Source of the DNA: Streptomyces pinistramenti
Lineage (GTDB): Bacteria; Actinomycetota; Actinomycetes; Streptomycetales; Streptomycetaceae
Reading direction: 5' to 3'
NCBI RefSeq assembly: GCF_020564935.1
Contig: NZ_JAJCXB010000012.1
Coordinates: 93,525 to 157,524 of the forward strand
DNA length: 64,000 nt
Of the stretch, positions 28,301 to 34,857 are shown piece by piece (positions within the stretch are counted from its first letter, which is position 1; every line of letters begins with the position of its first letter). The notes beneath the pieces are model-generated. The model saw only the letters and a list, made by a program, of their open reading frames with translations. It searched no databases and was not told where the DNA came from. Position numbers and translations under genes: made by a program.

Positions 28301-29537
28301 CGGCACCCGCTACATGGAAGACCTCGACGAGCGCCGCTTCGCGATGCCGCCAGAGGAGATCCTCCTGGTCAACCCCAACACCGGCACGCTGCCGGTGTTC
28401 CGCACCCGCAGGGACGCGGAGATCACGCTGGGAATCTACCGGCGCGTCCCGGTCCTCAGACGGGAACCGGACGCGGACGGCAAGGGCGGCACGGACCCGT
28501 GGGGCCTGACCTTCATGCGCATGTTCGACATGTCCAACGACTCGCACCTGTTCCGCGGCAAGGCGGAGCTGGAGGCAGAGGGCTGGAAGCTGAAGGGCAA
28601 CATCTTGACGCATCCGTCCGACGGGCGCCGCTATCTGCCGCTGTACGAGGCGAAGATGCTGCACCACTTCGACCACCGGCTTGGCACGTACGAAGGTCAG
28701 ACGCAGGCGCAGGCGAATGTGGGGACGCTGCCGAGGGTGACGCCGGAGCAGCACGATGACCCGGAGTTCGCGCCATTGCCTCGGTACTGGGTGCCGGAAT
28801 TCGACGTGGACTCGGGGAAGCGGGACAAGAAGCTGAATCCGATCATGTGGCCGGGGGTTGCCTCGCGGCTGGGGGAGCGGGAGTGGTGGAACGGGTGGTT
28901 GATGGGGTGGCGAGACATCGCTCGATCTACGGATACGCGCACCATGATTGCTTCTGCTCTGCCCGCTTACGGCGTTGGCGACAAGTTCCTGCTCGCTCTT
29001 GCTCCGAATGCGCCAGCGATCTTGCTGGCGATCTTCGACTCCTTCGTCTTCGACTACGTGACGAGGCAGAAGGCGTCGGGTACAGCGCTGAAGTACTTCA
29101 CTGTTAGGCAACTTCCAGCGGTTACCCCTAAGGAACTCGGCGCCTTGGATGACCTTCTGGGAGGCGCGGCAGCGGATTGGATTGCTGCTCGCTCCATGGA
29201 GCTTGCCTACACCTCGCGGGACATGACGGCCTTCGCCACAGCTCATGGGGACGAAGGGGCCCCGTTCCGTTGGCATGCAGAACGCCGCGAGCTGCTACGC
29301 GGAGAGCTGGACTCCGCGCTGTTCCACGCGTACGGGCTCAGCCGTGATGAGGTGGGCTACGTGATGGAGACGTTCCCCACGGTCAAAAAGAGGGAGGAGG
29401 CCCTGTGCGGCACCTACCGCACCAAGAACCTCATCCTCGACCTTTACGACCGCATGGCGGAGGCCCGCGAGACCGGCCATGCGTATCAGACCGTGCTGGA
29501 CCCCCTGCCGGGCGAGGGCCCCCGCCACGAGGGCTGA
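25377..29537 (+). CDS. Eco57I-type N6-adenine methylase with C-terminal target-recognition region (DrmMI-like)
   Basis: 1,386 aa, with the start overlapping the helicase stop (ATGA). An N-terminal region of about 450 residues precedes KTSGSYYTPSPLIDCLLDSA (about 465) and AdoMet motif I DPACGSGHFLVAAAR (about 507). VYGVDLNHMAVELAKVSLWI follows (motif II). The catalytic motif IV is VLGNPPWERVK (about 807). The last 350 residues are rich in aromatic and charged residues and look like a target-recognition domain (KYFTVRQLPAVTP near 1240). Class 1 DISARM uses such an enzyme to mark self DNA. Codon use in the final 600 bp is slightly less GC-rich than upstream. It is convergent with the DUF397 gene after 25 bp. 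Confidence 0.9.
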   Translation: MSTARTLVTDTVATVGGLLPYDLLVRIKEGKEQSGSKPADYRLFAKGESVRDAAERSWGYLRGVWAAYQDALARDGADDDTGVHAVGLTTERWLLPLFEQLGFGGLSAVPEPGLPAHDDTKDFPVSHAWAHVPVHLTGWNVPLDTRTPHVAPQAPQSMVQEYLNRSGDKALWGVLSNGRQLRLLRESASLTGAAFIEFDLQAIFEGKRSDDFVLLWRLLHRTRFEGDPAASCPLEKWRTEAIDSGTRALKELRKGVEKALTVIGGGLIAHPDNAKLREALHSRTLTVRDLHPALLRLVYRLLFLFVTEDRGLLLHPDADKTVRDRYEKYFSTGRLRRLARRSGSPHGDQWEALTLVIKGLGKPGGRPELGLPALGGLFEPTPVDERLDDLALTNESLYEAVRALAVIFDVKLGRPRKVDYRHLGADELGSVYESLLELEPRQEEDGSYVLKRLDGNDRKTSGSYYTPSPLIDCLLDSALDPVIERAVRSGTTKQERKAALLALTVCDPACGSGHFLVAAARRIARRLAEIETDDPEPTAEAVRDALREVISRCVYGVDLNHMAVELAKVSLWIEAMKPGRPLTFLDAHVKHGNGLLGTTPKLLAGGLPDEAFKVLEGDESKAVRNLKARNASERERWLAALRHHANQDALFSEQHALEISNAAISRKTSDITTARSEELEDVQNQARAYHELTTSKDYLRALELADAWCAAFVWEKTDRTDGTKRTDDTFPPALTTDSLLALHSSDGGSNLPTGTVEKVARLREEYRFFHWHLEFPEVFRVPADPQAAGVDERTGWKGGFSCVLGNPPWERVKLQEQEFFATRDASVAGAANKAARERRIAALAASEEEADRALHAEFISARRLSEGVSHLLRGSGRFPLAGRGDVNTYAVFAEAASLGIAPEGRFGLVLPTGIATDATTAPFFSNLVRTSRLASFLDFENEAFILSRDVDHRVRFSLLTVTGRGERVDSASFAFGTRYMEDLDERRFAMPPEEILLVNPNTGTLPVFRTRRDAEITLGIYRRVPVLRREPDADGKGGTDPWGLTFMRMFDMSNDSHLFRGKAELEAEGWKLKGNILTHPSDGRRYLPLYEAKMLHHFDHRLGTYEGQTQAQANVGTLPRVTPEQHDDPEFAPLPRYWVPEFDVDSGKRDKKLNPIMWPGVASRLGEREWWNGWLMGWRDIARSTDTRTMIASALPAYGVGDKFLLALAPNAPAILLAIFDSFVFDYVTRQKASGTALKYFTVRQLPAVTPKELGALDDLLGGAAADWIAARSMELAYTSRDMTAFATAHGDEGAPFRWHAERRELLRGELDSALFHAYGLSRDEVGYVMETFPTVKKREEALCGTYRTKNLILDLYDRMAEARETGHAYQTVLDPLPGEGPRHEG

Positions 29538-29562
29538 ACCGGGAAGTCGTGTGCAGAGTCGG

Positions 29563-29766
29563 TCAGTTGGACTGGCTCCGCCCGACCTCGGCGATGAACC
29601 CGGCCCAGGCAGCACGTGGGAACGCGAGCTGCGGGCCGCCGAGTTCCTTGGAGTCGCGTACATGGATGGCTGTGAGGGTTTTGGCTACCTCTACGCACTC
29701 GCCGCCTTCGTCCCCGCTGTAGCTGCTCTTGAACCCATCGAGCTGCGCGGGCTGTTCGGTGTTCAT
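29563..29766 (-). CDS. DUF397 protein
   Basis: A 67-aa protein of the DUF397 family: FKSSYSGDEGGECVEVA (the conserved S-x-x-S/C-V-E-V core), VRDSKELGGPQLAFPRAAW and a terminal helix (WAGFIAEVG). DUF397 proteins occur throughout Streptomyces next to XRE-DUF5753 regulators and act as small partners that modulate them in developmental systems. Its start overlaps the stop of the upstream XRE-DUF5753 gene (ATGA), so the two are co-transcribed. Three Cys-free beta-strands are predicted, with no membrane segment. Confidence 0.9.
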   Translation of the reverse strand: MNTEQPAQLDGFKSSYSGDEGGECVEVAKTLTAIHVRDSKELGGPQLAFPRAAWAGFIAEVGRSQSN

Positions 29767-30630
29767 GGATCTCCCAGCATCTTCTCGATCAGGCGCAGGG
29801 ATTCGCGGGTGGTGAGCGCCTGCCCTCGGATGCTGCCATACGTCGCGGCCAGGACCCGTACGTCCTCCGGACCGGCGATCAGACGACTGAGGTGCTGGAC
29901 CTCCAGGTACGCCATGCGCGGACGGCCCTTGATTTCGAACAGGGTGAACGGGCCGCCCATCCCGGCGTGGCCCTCGCTGACCGTCGGCATGACTTGAACC
30001 TCGACGTGGCGCAGTCGACTCACCTGGACCAGGCGTTCAAGTTGCTCCCGTTGAACCGCGCGGCCACCGAAGGACTGCCTGAGGGCCGATTCCTGCACGA
30101 TGGCGCTCACCGTTGGTGGCGGCCATTTGGACAGCAGATCCTGCCGGGCCAGACGGGCCGTGACCCGCTGCTCGATCGTCTCTTCGTCGAAGAAGGGTTG
30201 CCTGCTGGCGAAAACGGCGCGTGCATAATTCTCGGTCTGGAACAGTCCCTGCACGGCCTGGTTGGCGAAGTAGCACAGCTCGACCGCCTCCGCCTCCAAC
30301 ACCGCATAACCCCGGAACCACTCCGGATGCCGCACCCTGCGCCGCGCCTTCGCCCGCTCCACGTCCTCCCCGAGCAGCGCCAGTAGGCCACCGCAACCGA
30401 GCAGTTCATCCACTGCCACCAGAAAGTCCGGACGCGGCGTCCGTCGCCCCCCGCTCGATCGACGAGATCTGTTCCTCGCTGTATCCGACCGCCTGCCCGA
30501 GCTCCCGCTGGCTCATGCCGGCCCGTTCCCGCGCCGCCTTGATCATGCGGCCGATGGCGCGGAACAGGTCCGCCACCTCCTCCGAGCCCGCCGGATTCCC
30601 GGCGCCCGCGTCACCCCGTACCGCCGTCAT
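29763..30630 (-). pseudogene. XRE-family regulator with DUF5753, frameshifted at a G6 tract
   Basis: The first frame (from 30630) encodes an XRE helix-turn-helix (ARERAGMSQRELGQAVGYSE, then EQISSIERG). It runs out of frame at six consecutive G (plus-strand C at 30447-30452). The next frame picks up with RRTPRPDFLVAVDELLGCGG and carries the full DUF5753 ligand/effector domain (EWFRGYAVLEAEA, YARAVF, then the C-terminal PFTLFEIKGRPRMAYLEVQH). Removing one G restores a single protein of about 288 aa, the usual length. It is therefore either a recent frameshift or a homopolymer sequencing error. It would pair with the DUF397 protein downstream. Confidence 0.85.
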
Positions 30631-30817
30631 CGCGCACCATCCGTCCGTCCCCGGCCCGCCCCGGCCGGATCGCCGTACCGTCCACAGACCGACCGCTCGC
30701 CGATCTCCTGACCACCGAGCGGCCCGCGGCGCAGGTCACGGGCGGATACCCGGACAACTCCCGTACCTGTCCGGCCGCCCCCCGGACAGTCGCTCTCCGT
30801 GCCGTGCCGGGTACTCC

Positions 30818-31303
30818 ATGTGGCAGATCGGGCACGTCGCCCTCGGTGACGTGAACCAGGAAACCGGGGCTGCGATCCCCCAACTAGACCTGTGCGCAAG
30901 CCACGTGAGCCTCAGGGCTCTCTTCGTTACCACGCGCCACGGCGCACACGCCGTCCGCCACGCCGCCGAGCGCCGGCTCGCGGCGCACCTGCCGCTCGGC
31001 GATGCCGGTCCCGACGACCTCGCCACCACGGCCGCCCTCCTTATCGCCGAACTGACCGCGAACGCCGTCCTGCACGGCCGGGTGCCCGGTCGCGAGGTCC
31101 GCCTTGACGTCCGTCTGGATGCGAGCGAACTGCGGATCGAGGTCACCGATGCCCGCGGCGACAGGTGGCCGGCACCACAAAACCCCGACAGCGGCGGCGA
31201 GTCGGGGCGTGTCCTGCTGCTCGTCGAGGCCCTGGCCGACGACTGGGGCGTGCGCCCGCACCACCCCGGCGGCAAGACGGTGTGGGCCGTGTACCGCCGG
31301 TGA
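30818..31303 (+). CDS. Single-domain HATPase (anti-sigma-factor-like) protein
   Basis: 161 aa from the ATG at 30818, or 133 aa from the GTG at 30905; neither start has a strong ribosome site. It shows the N box of a GHKL ATPase (LLIAELTANAVLHGRVPG), then VTDARGDRWP (G1) and SGRVLLLVEALADDWGV (G2). This is the RsbW/SpoIIAB-like single-domain kinase family that is very common in Streptomyces and acts as a sigma-factor regulator or unspecified ATP-binding protein. It is divergent from the XRE-DUF5753 gene, a frequent arrangement in Streptomyces. It does not obviously belong to the defence operons. Confidence 0.85.
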   Translation: MWQIGHVALGDVNQETGAAIPQLDLCASHVSLRALFVTTRHGAHAVRHAAERRLAAHLPLGDAGPDDLATTAALLIAELTANAVLHGRVPGREVRLDVRLDASELRIEVTDARGDRWPAPQNPDSGGESGRVLLLVEALADDWGVRPHHPGGKTVWAVYRR

Positions 31304-31318
31304 GGTGCGACGGCCGGG

Positions 31319-33070
31319 TCAGAAGCGGAACCCGAACAGTCCGCCTTCGTCGTAGGCGTCGGTCAGGCGTGGCTCGATGAGGTAGGGGGAGGGGTCGAAG
31401 CCGCCCAGGCGGGCGCGGTCCAGCTTGTCCGAGTTGAACGTCACGATGTACTGGAGACCTTCCTCTTCGGCGACTTCGGACGCCAGCGTCAACGCCTCGG
31501 TCACCTGGCGGTCGTCCACCCCGTCGAAGAGATGGCTGTCGTGGACCAGGAAGTCGGGCCCGCGGTCGTGGCGGTGGGCGATCACCGCGGCCGTGAGATC
31601 GAGGCAGAAGATCACCATCTTGTTGATGCCGACGCTGTCCTGACTGTCGACATGGGCGGAGATCTCCAGGCTGCTGGTGCCGGCCCTGATGGTGAGGTAG
31701 GCCTGTCGGTCCTGCCCGTAGAGGCGGCGGGCGAATCGGGCGAAGAGCCAGGTGGCCTCCCGGGTCTGCTCACCGCGTTCCTCGAGGTCGAGCTCCAGCT
31801 CCTCCTGGAGCTCGACGCGCTGCGCCGTGATCTCCCGCTGGCTGGCCTCCATGAACTGCGCCGTCTCATGCTGCTTACGCAGTGCTTCCAGCGCCGCCTG
31901 TTTCTGGGCGAGCAACTGCTGGAGTGCCGTCAGGCCGTCGAGGGCGCCTCCGTCGCGCAGTGCGCTCAGTGTCTCGGTGAGCTCCTCACCGAGACGGGCG
32001 CGCTCGTGCTCGCGCGCCGTGAGTCTGGCCTGCGTCTCCTCGATCTCGTCGGCGAGGTAGCGGCGGCGGTTGCGGACGATGGAGGCGTGGAAGCCGCGTA
32101 CGTCCTCGAAGGAGCGGTGCACCCGGTCGGGCAGGACGACGCCCAGTTCCCGGTACATGGCGTCCACGTACGCCGTGTCTGGTTCGTTCGCCTCCTCCAC
32201 CGCGCGGCGCAGTTCCGCCAGGTTCCGGCGGTCGATCACATCCTGCTCCGGCAGCGAGCGGACTCTCTTGTCCAACTCGTCTGCCCGCGCCTGGAGTTCT
32301 GCGTATGCGGGCACCACGTGGAAGGCGGCGATCTGCTCGCGGAGCCGATTCACGTCGCCCTCCGCGACGATGATCCTGCCGCGCAGGTCCGCCGTCGTAC
32401 CGACGACCTGGTGCCAGGACGGATCGTTCATCGCCGACCGCAGCTGCCTTCGGGTCGCCTCCCGTGTGGCGATGTCGCGGTAGCCGGCGGCGAGCCGCCA
32501 GTCCAGGCCGAGGAGATAGGCGAGGTTGGCCGCGGCCTCGGCCGTGGGCTGCTGCGGATAGGTCCGCACCGGGTCGTTGAAGGCGTGTGATCCGACACGG
32601 CGTACGAGAAGCGACAGCAGGGCGCGCCCCGAGATGCCGGGGTGGTCGGCGGGCAGTCGGAAGAGGTCTGCCTCTATACGTGTTCTCCACTCCGACACCG
32701 GCATCTCACGGGTGAGGTTGAACTCGAAGAGCCCTCCGGCCTCGCCCTCGGTGCCGCCTGGGGCATCGGTCAGGACGATGCCCTGCTGGGCACCGCGCCT
32801 GCTCACCCATACCGGCTCCTCGCGCCCGGGCCAGTCCATGGTCAGCGTGAAGAGAGTGTGCCGAAGCCGGGTGCGGCTGGGCAGGCTGCCCTTGCCGGCC
32901 TGGGCACCCAGAGCGAAGTGCAGCAGCTCCACCAGGCTGGACTTGCCGGTGCCGTTGCGGCTGTCCGTCTTCGTCGCCCCGGGGTGCGCCTCGGCGACCA
33001 GAAGGTTGAGGCCGCGCCGGAACTCGACGGTACGGAACCGGGGTTCGTCAGCGCTCAGACGACGCAGCAT
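31319..33070 (-). CDS. ABC-three-component (ABC-3C) ATPase, DUF2326
   Basis: A 583-aa SMC/Rad50-like ABC ATPase. Walker A NGTGKSSLVELLHF is at about 39-52 after the N-terminal strand pair (EFRRGLNLLVAEAHP). A long coiled coil spans about 240-420 (DEIEETQARLTAREHERARL and similar). The C-terminal ATPase lobe has NKMVIFCLDLTAAVI and DFLVHDSHLFDGVDDRQ with the Walker B region near 505, as in DUF2326. In the ABC-3C systems catalogued in comparative genomics (Krishnan, Burroughs, Iyer and Aravind), such an ATPase works with a middle component and an effector bearing the CTD. It is the last gene of the operon RAMA-REase/CTD-MC-ABC and overlaps the MC gene by 23 bp. Confidence 0.9.
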   Translation of the reverse strand: MLRRLSADEPRFRTVEFRRGLNLLVAEAHPGATKTDSRNGTGKSSLVELLHFALGAQAGKGSLPSRTRLRHTLFTLTMDWPGREEPVWVSRRGAQQGIVLTDAPGGTEGEAGGLFEFNLTREMPVSEWRTRIEADLFRLPADHPGISGRALLSLLVRRVGSHAFNDPVRTYPQQPTAEAAANLAYLLGLDWRLAAGYRDIATREATRRQLRSAMNDPSWHQVVGTTADLRGRIIVAEGDVNRLREQIAAFHVVPAYAELQARADELDKRVRSLPEQDVIDRRNLAELRRAVEEANEPDTAYVDAMYRELGVVLPDRVHRSFEDVRGFHASIVRNRRRYLADEIEETQARLTAREHERARLGEELTETLSALRDGGALDGLTALQQLLAQKQAALEALRKQHETAQFMEASQREITAQRVELQEELELDLEERGEQTREATWLFARFARRLYGQDRQAYLTIRAGTSSLEISAHVDSQDSVGINKMVIFCLDLTAAVIAHRHDRGPDFLVHDSHLFDGVDDRQVTEALTLASEVAEEEGLQYIVTFNSDKLDRARLGGFDPSPYLIEPRLTDAYDEGGLFGFRF

Positions 33071-33338
33071 CGTCCCTCCTTCTGGTCGGCGAGTCGGCTC
33101 GCCTTCTCGTCAGCAGATCGTCGCGGAATTCGATCACACCGAGCGCGTACAGCACATCGAGCCCGAGGACGAACCACTGGAAGGAGACCGGAGAGTGGTG
33201 GCCGAGCCGGACACGTTCGGCGCGGAATCTCGACCACGTCTGGGTGACGGTCAGCGGCATGTCCAGGACCCGCAGGATCTGCGCACCGACGGCCAGCAGG
33301 GAGCGATCCGGGGAGATCCCCTTCGTCGGTGTGATCAC
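33048..33338 (-). CDS. ABC-3C middle component
   Basis: A 96-aa protein from the GTG at 33338, which overlaps the stop of the upstream gene (GTGA). A longer reading of this frame is Arg-rich antisense of that gene. It contains a winged-helix-like sequence (ISPDRSLLAVGAQILRVLD, FQWFVLGLDVLYALGVIEF) followed by a basic tail. Middle components (MC) are small wHTH-like proteins that bridge ATPase and effector in ABC-3C systems. Size, position between the CTD protein and the DUF2326 ATPase, and overlaps on both sides support the call. Confidence 0.82.
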   Translation of the reverse strand: MITPTKGISPDRSLLAVGAQILRVLDMPLTVTQTWSRFRAERVRLGHHSPVSFQWFVLGLDVLYALGVIEFRDDLLTRRRADSPTRRRDDAASSER

Positions 33339-34276
33339 GCGGCGCTCCGCTTTGCCGACCCCGGGATCCAGCCGTCGGGCGGCACGTCGAAGACGTCGCA
33401 CCGCTCGAAGAGATGGGCGATGACGATCCAGGCGCAGTACATCGAGTTCAGGCTCGGCGCCGCGTTCCCGAGGATGTACTCCTGCAGCGCGGCCCACAGC
33501 CGGTCCTGGTCTTCGGTCTCTGCCCTGACCTGGCCGTAGTACACACGGAAGCCCTGGGCGACTCGGTCCGCCTCGTCCGGTGCGCCGAGCCCGGCGTAGT
33601 ACCCCTCGACGAGGTGACTGTGCCCGATCCCCTGGATCAGTGCGCCTCGGACGTCACCGGTCAGGCCGTTCCACTCGATCTTGTACTTGTTGACCTCGGG
33701 GAGGGCGACGAGCGGTTCCGATGTGTGCCGCTGCTCGCCGAGCCGGGCAAGCAACGCCTCGAGGTCGGTGAGTCCGATGCCGTACGTCTTGTCCTGGACC
33801 GGCAGTTCACGACCAAGGAGCTCCTCGGTGGCGATCAGGTCGAGTCGCATGACGTCGTTCCACAGCCGGTGCCAGCCGTAGTGCTCCACCCGGCGCGGGC
33901 GCAGCTTCTCCTGAGCGTCGGACATCATCACGCTCAACTCCGGGTGCACGCCCTTGAGATCGTTGACCGCGAATCGGAACGTGTCGAAGGCGTCCGGCCG
34001 TTTCGCGAGCGCCTTGTCCAGGTCGGACCCGAACTTGCGCTTGACCCGGCCGATGTCGTCGGTCTGCGGCGAGTAGCATGCCCAGAGCACCCGGTCCCAC
34101 AAGAGGAGCCCGTCGGCGCCCATGTCGCCGAGGCTTCCGTGTGTGCGTACGGGCACGAAGTCGGGGTGCCGCAGGCTCAGCAGGTGGTGGATCAGCTGCT
34201 CGAAGCTCTCGCCCGGCATGTCGGTGAGCTGCTGGCGCAAGGTGAGCTGCGCCAGCATGCGCTGAGTGAAATCCAC
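33335..34276 (-). CDS. ABC-3C effector with restriction-endonuclease-like N-terminus and ABC-3C C-terminal domain
   Basis: A 313-aa protein. N-terminal residues about 20-75 (FEQLIHHLLSLRHPDFVPVR, GSLGDMGADGLLLWDRVLWA) have a restriction-like fold pattern with a catalytic-type acid in GDMGADG, but the usual E-x-K lysine is replaced (WACYSPQ), so nuclease activity is uncertain. The C-terminal half, from about residue 185 (LPEVNKYKIEWNGLTGDVRG; AALQEYILGNAAPSLNSMYC), is the conserved ABC-3C CTD that docks on the middle component. It is the second gene of the operon, 25 bp after the RAMA protein, and overlaps the MC start. Confidence 0.85.
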   Translation of the reverse strand: MDFTQRMLAQLTLRQQLTDMPGESFEQLIHHLLSLRHPDFVPVRTHGSLGDMGADGLLLWDRVLWACYSPQTDDIGRVKRKFGSDLDKALAKRPDAFDTFRFAVNDLKGVHPELSVMMSDAQEKLRPRRVEHYGWHRLWNDVMRLDLIATEELLGRELPVQDKTYGIGLTDLEALLARLGEQRHTSEPLVALPEVNKYKIEWNGLTGDVRGALIQGIGHSHLVEGYYAGLGAPDEADRVAQGFRVYYGQVRAETEDQDRLWAALQEYILGNAAPSLNSMYCAWIVIAHLFERCDVFDVPPDGWIPGSAKRSAA

Positions 34277-34301
34277 GTGATCGATCCCCCCGTCGAAGTG
34301 G

Positions 34302-34685
34302 TCAGGCTCTGCCGCGAAGGGCGCTCAAGGAAGTGCCGTCGTCCGTGTGCCAGGCATCCCAGCCATTAGCCTTGGCCCCGGTCGCTGCCTCGCACGCGCC
34401 AGACGGCGATACGCAGATCCGGCCGTCCTCCAGGCGCAGGCTTCCCTCGGCGGTGACGTGTGTGCGGTGCACCTGGCCTAGGTTGCGGCGGCGCCAGGTC
34501 AGCCGCTGCCCCGGCTGCAGCAGCCCTGCGGCGAGCAACTCGGCGAGCGCCCCTGGCTGGACCGTCGCCTCGTCCAGGGCGAGTAGACGTCGCAGCACGC
34601 TGTTGGGTGTGTCGATCAGCGGTTTGGCCTCGCGCTGCAGGCGCGCGAAAACTTCGGCGTCAACGGTAATGCTGTGCTCGGGCAC
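34302..34685 (-). CDS. RAMA-domain protein with N-terminal SeqA/RHH-like helix
   Basis: A 127-aa protein from a GTG start with GGGAGG about seven bases upstream. Residues 1-45 resemble a SeqA-N/ribbon-helix-helix dimerisation segment (HSITVDAEVFARLQREAKP). Residues 50-125 form a RAMA domain (LLAAGLLQPGQRLTWRRRNL, ICVSPSGACEAATGAKANGW, DAW), a predicted reader of modified DNA that is frequent in restriction and methylase systems. It opens the ABC-3C operon. An AT-rich inverted repeat lies just upstream of its ribosome site and could be its operator. The RAMA domain suggests that the ABC-3C module responds to DNA modification state. Confidence 0.85.
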   Translation of the reverse strand: MPEHSITVDAEVFARLQREAKPLIDTPNSVLRRLLALDEATVQPGALAELLAAGLLQPGQRLTWRRRNLGQVHRTHVTAEGSLRLEDGRICVSPSGACEAATGAKANGWDAWHTDDGTSLSALRGRA

Positions 34686-34703
34686 CGAGACCCTCCCTTT
34701 CCT

Positions 34704-34744
34704 CGGTTATTTTTCTCTGCGCTTCAGTGGGAAAAAAATAACCG
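34704..34744. promoter_or_regulatory. AT-rich inverted repeat upstream of the ABC-3C operon
   Basis: 11-bp perfect arms CGGTTATTTTT (34704-34714) and AAAAATAACCG (34734-34744) around a 19-nt centre. They stand out strongly in GC-rich DNA. It lies 19 bp upstream of the RAMA gene start (minus strand) and is well placed to be an operator or promoter, less likely a terminator. Confidence 0.6.
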
Positions 34745-34808
34745 ACCTTGCGACTCGCTGTCAATCTCGATGCGCCGGGAGTGTGCTACTGCTTGCGCTT
34801 CGTGCGGC

Positions 34809-34824
34809 TGTAAACTTTGTCAAT
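34809..34824 (+). promoter_or_regulatory. Shared 16-bp motif, site 4
   Basis: TGTAAACTTTGTCAAT matches TGTRAAC-N3-GTCRAT. It is 33 bp upstream of the GTG start of the UvrD-like gene, in the same orientation to its gene as sites 1-3 are to the kinases and the methylase. Confidence 0.65.
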
Positions 34825-34857
34825 GACTTATTGATGGCTCGATGGGAGGGGGAGAGA

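Noticed and set aside
15796..29537. BREX or Zorya assignment of the first module
   Set aside because: No BrxA/BrxB/BrxZ/PglZ or ZorA-B-like proteins are present; the SNF2 helicase plus Eco57I-type methylase plus DUF1998 helicase fit DISARM-like better.
30221..31303. A 360-aa protein from the ATG at 30221
   Set aside because: The first 200 residues are Arg/Pro/Ser-rich antisense of the XRE gene; only the C-terminal HATPase part is protein-like, so a later start was chosen.
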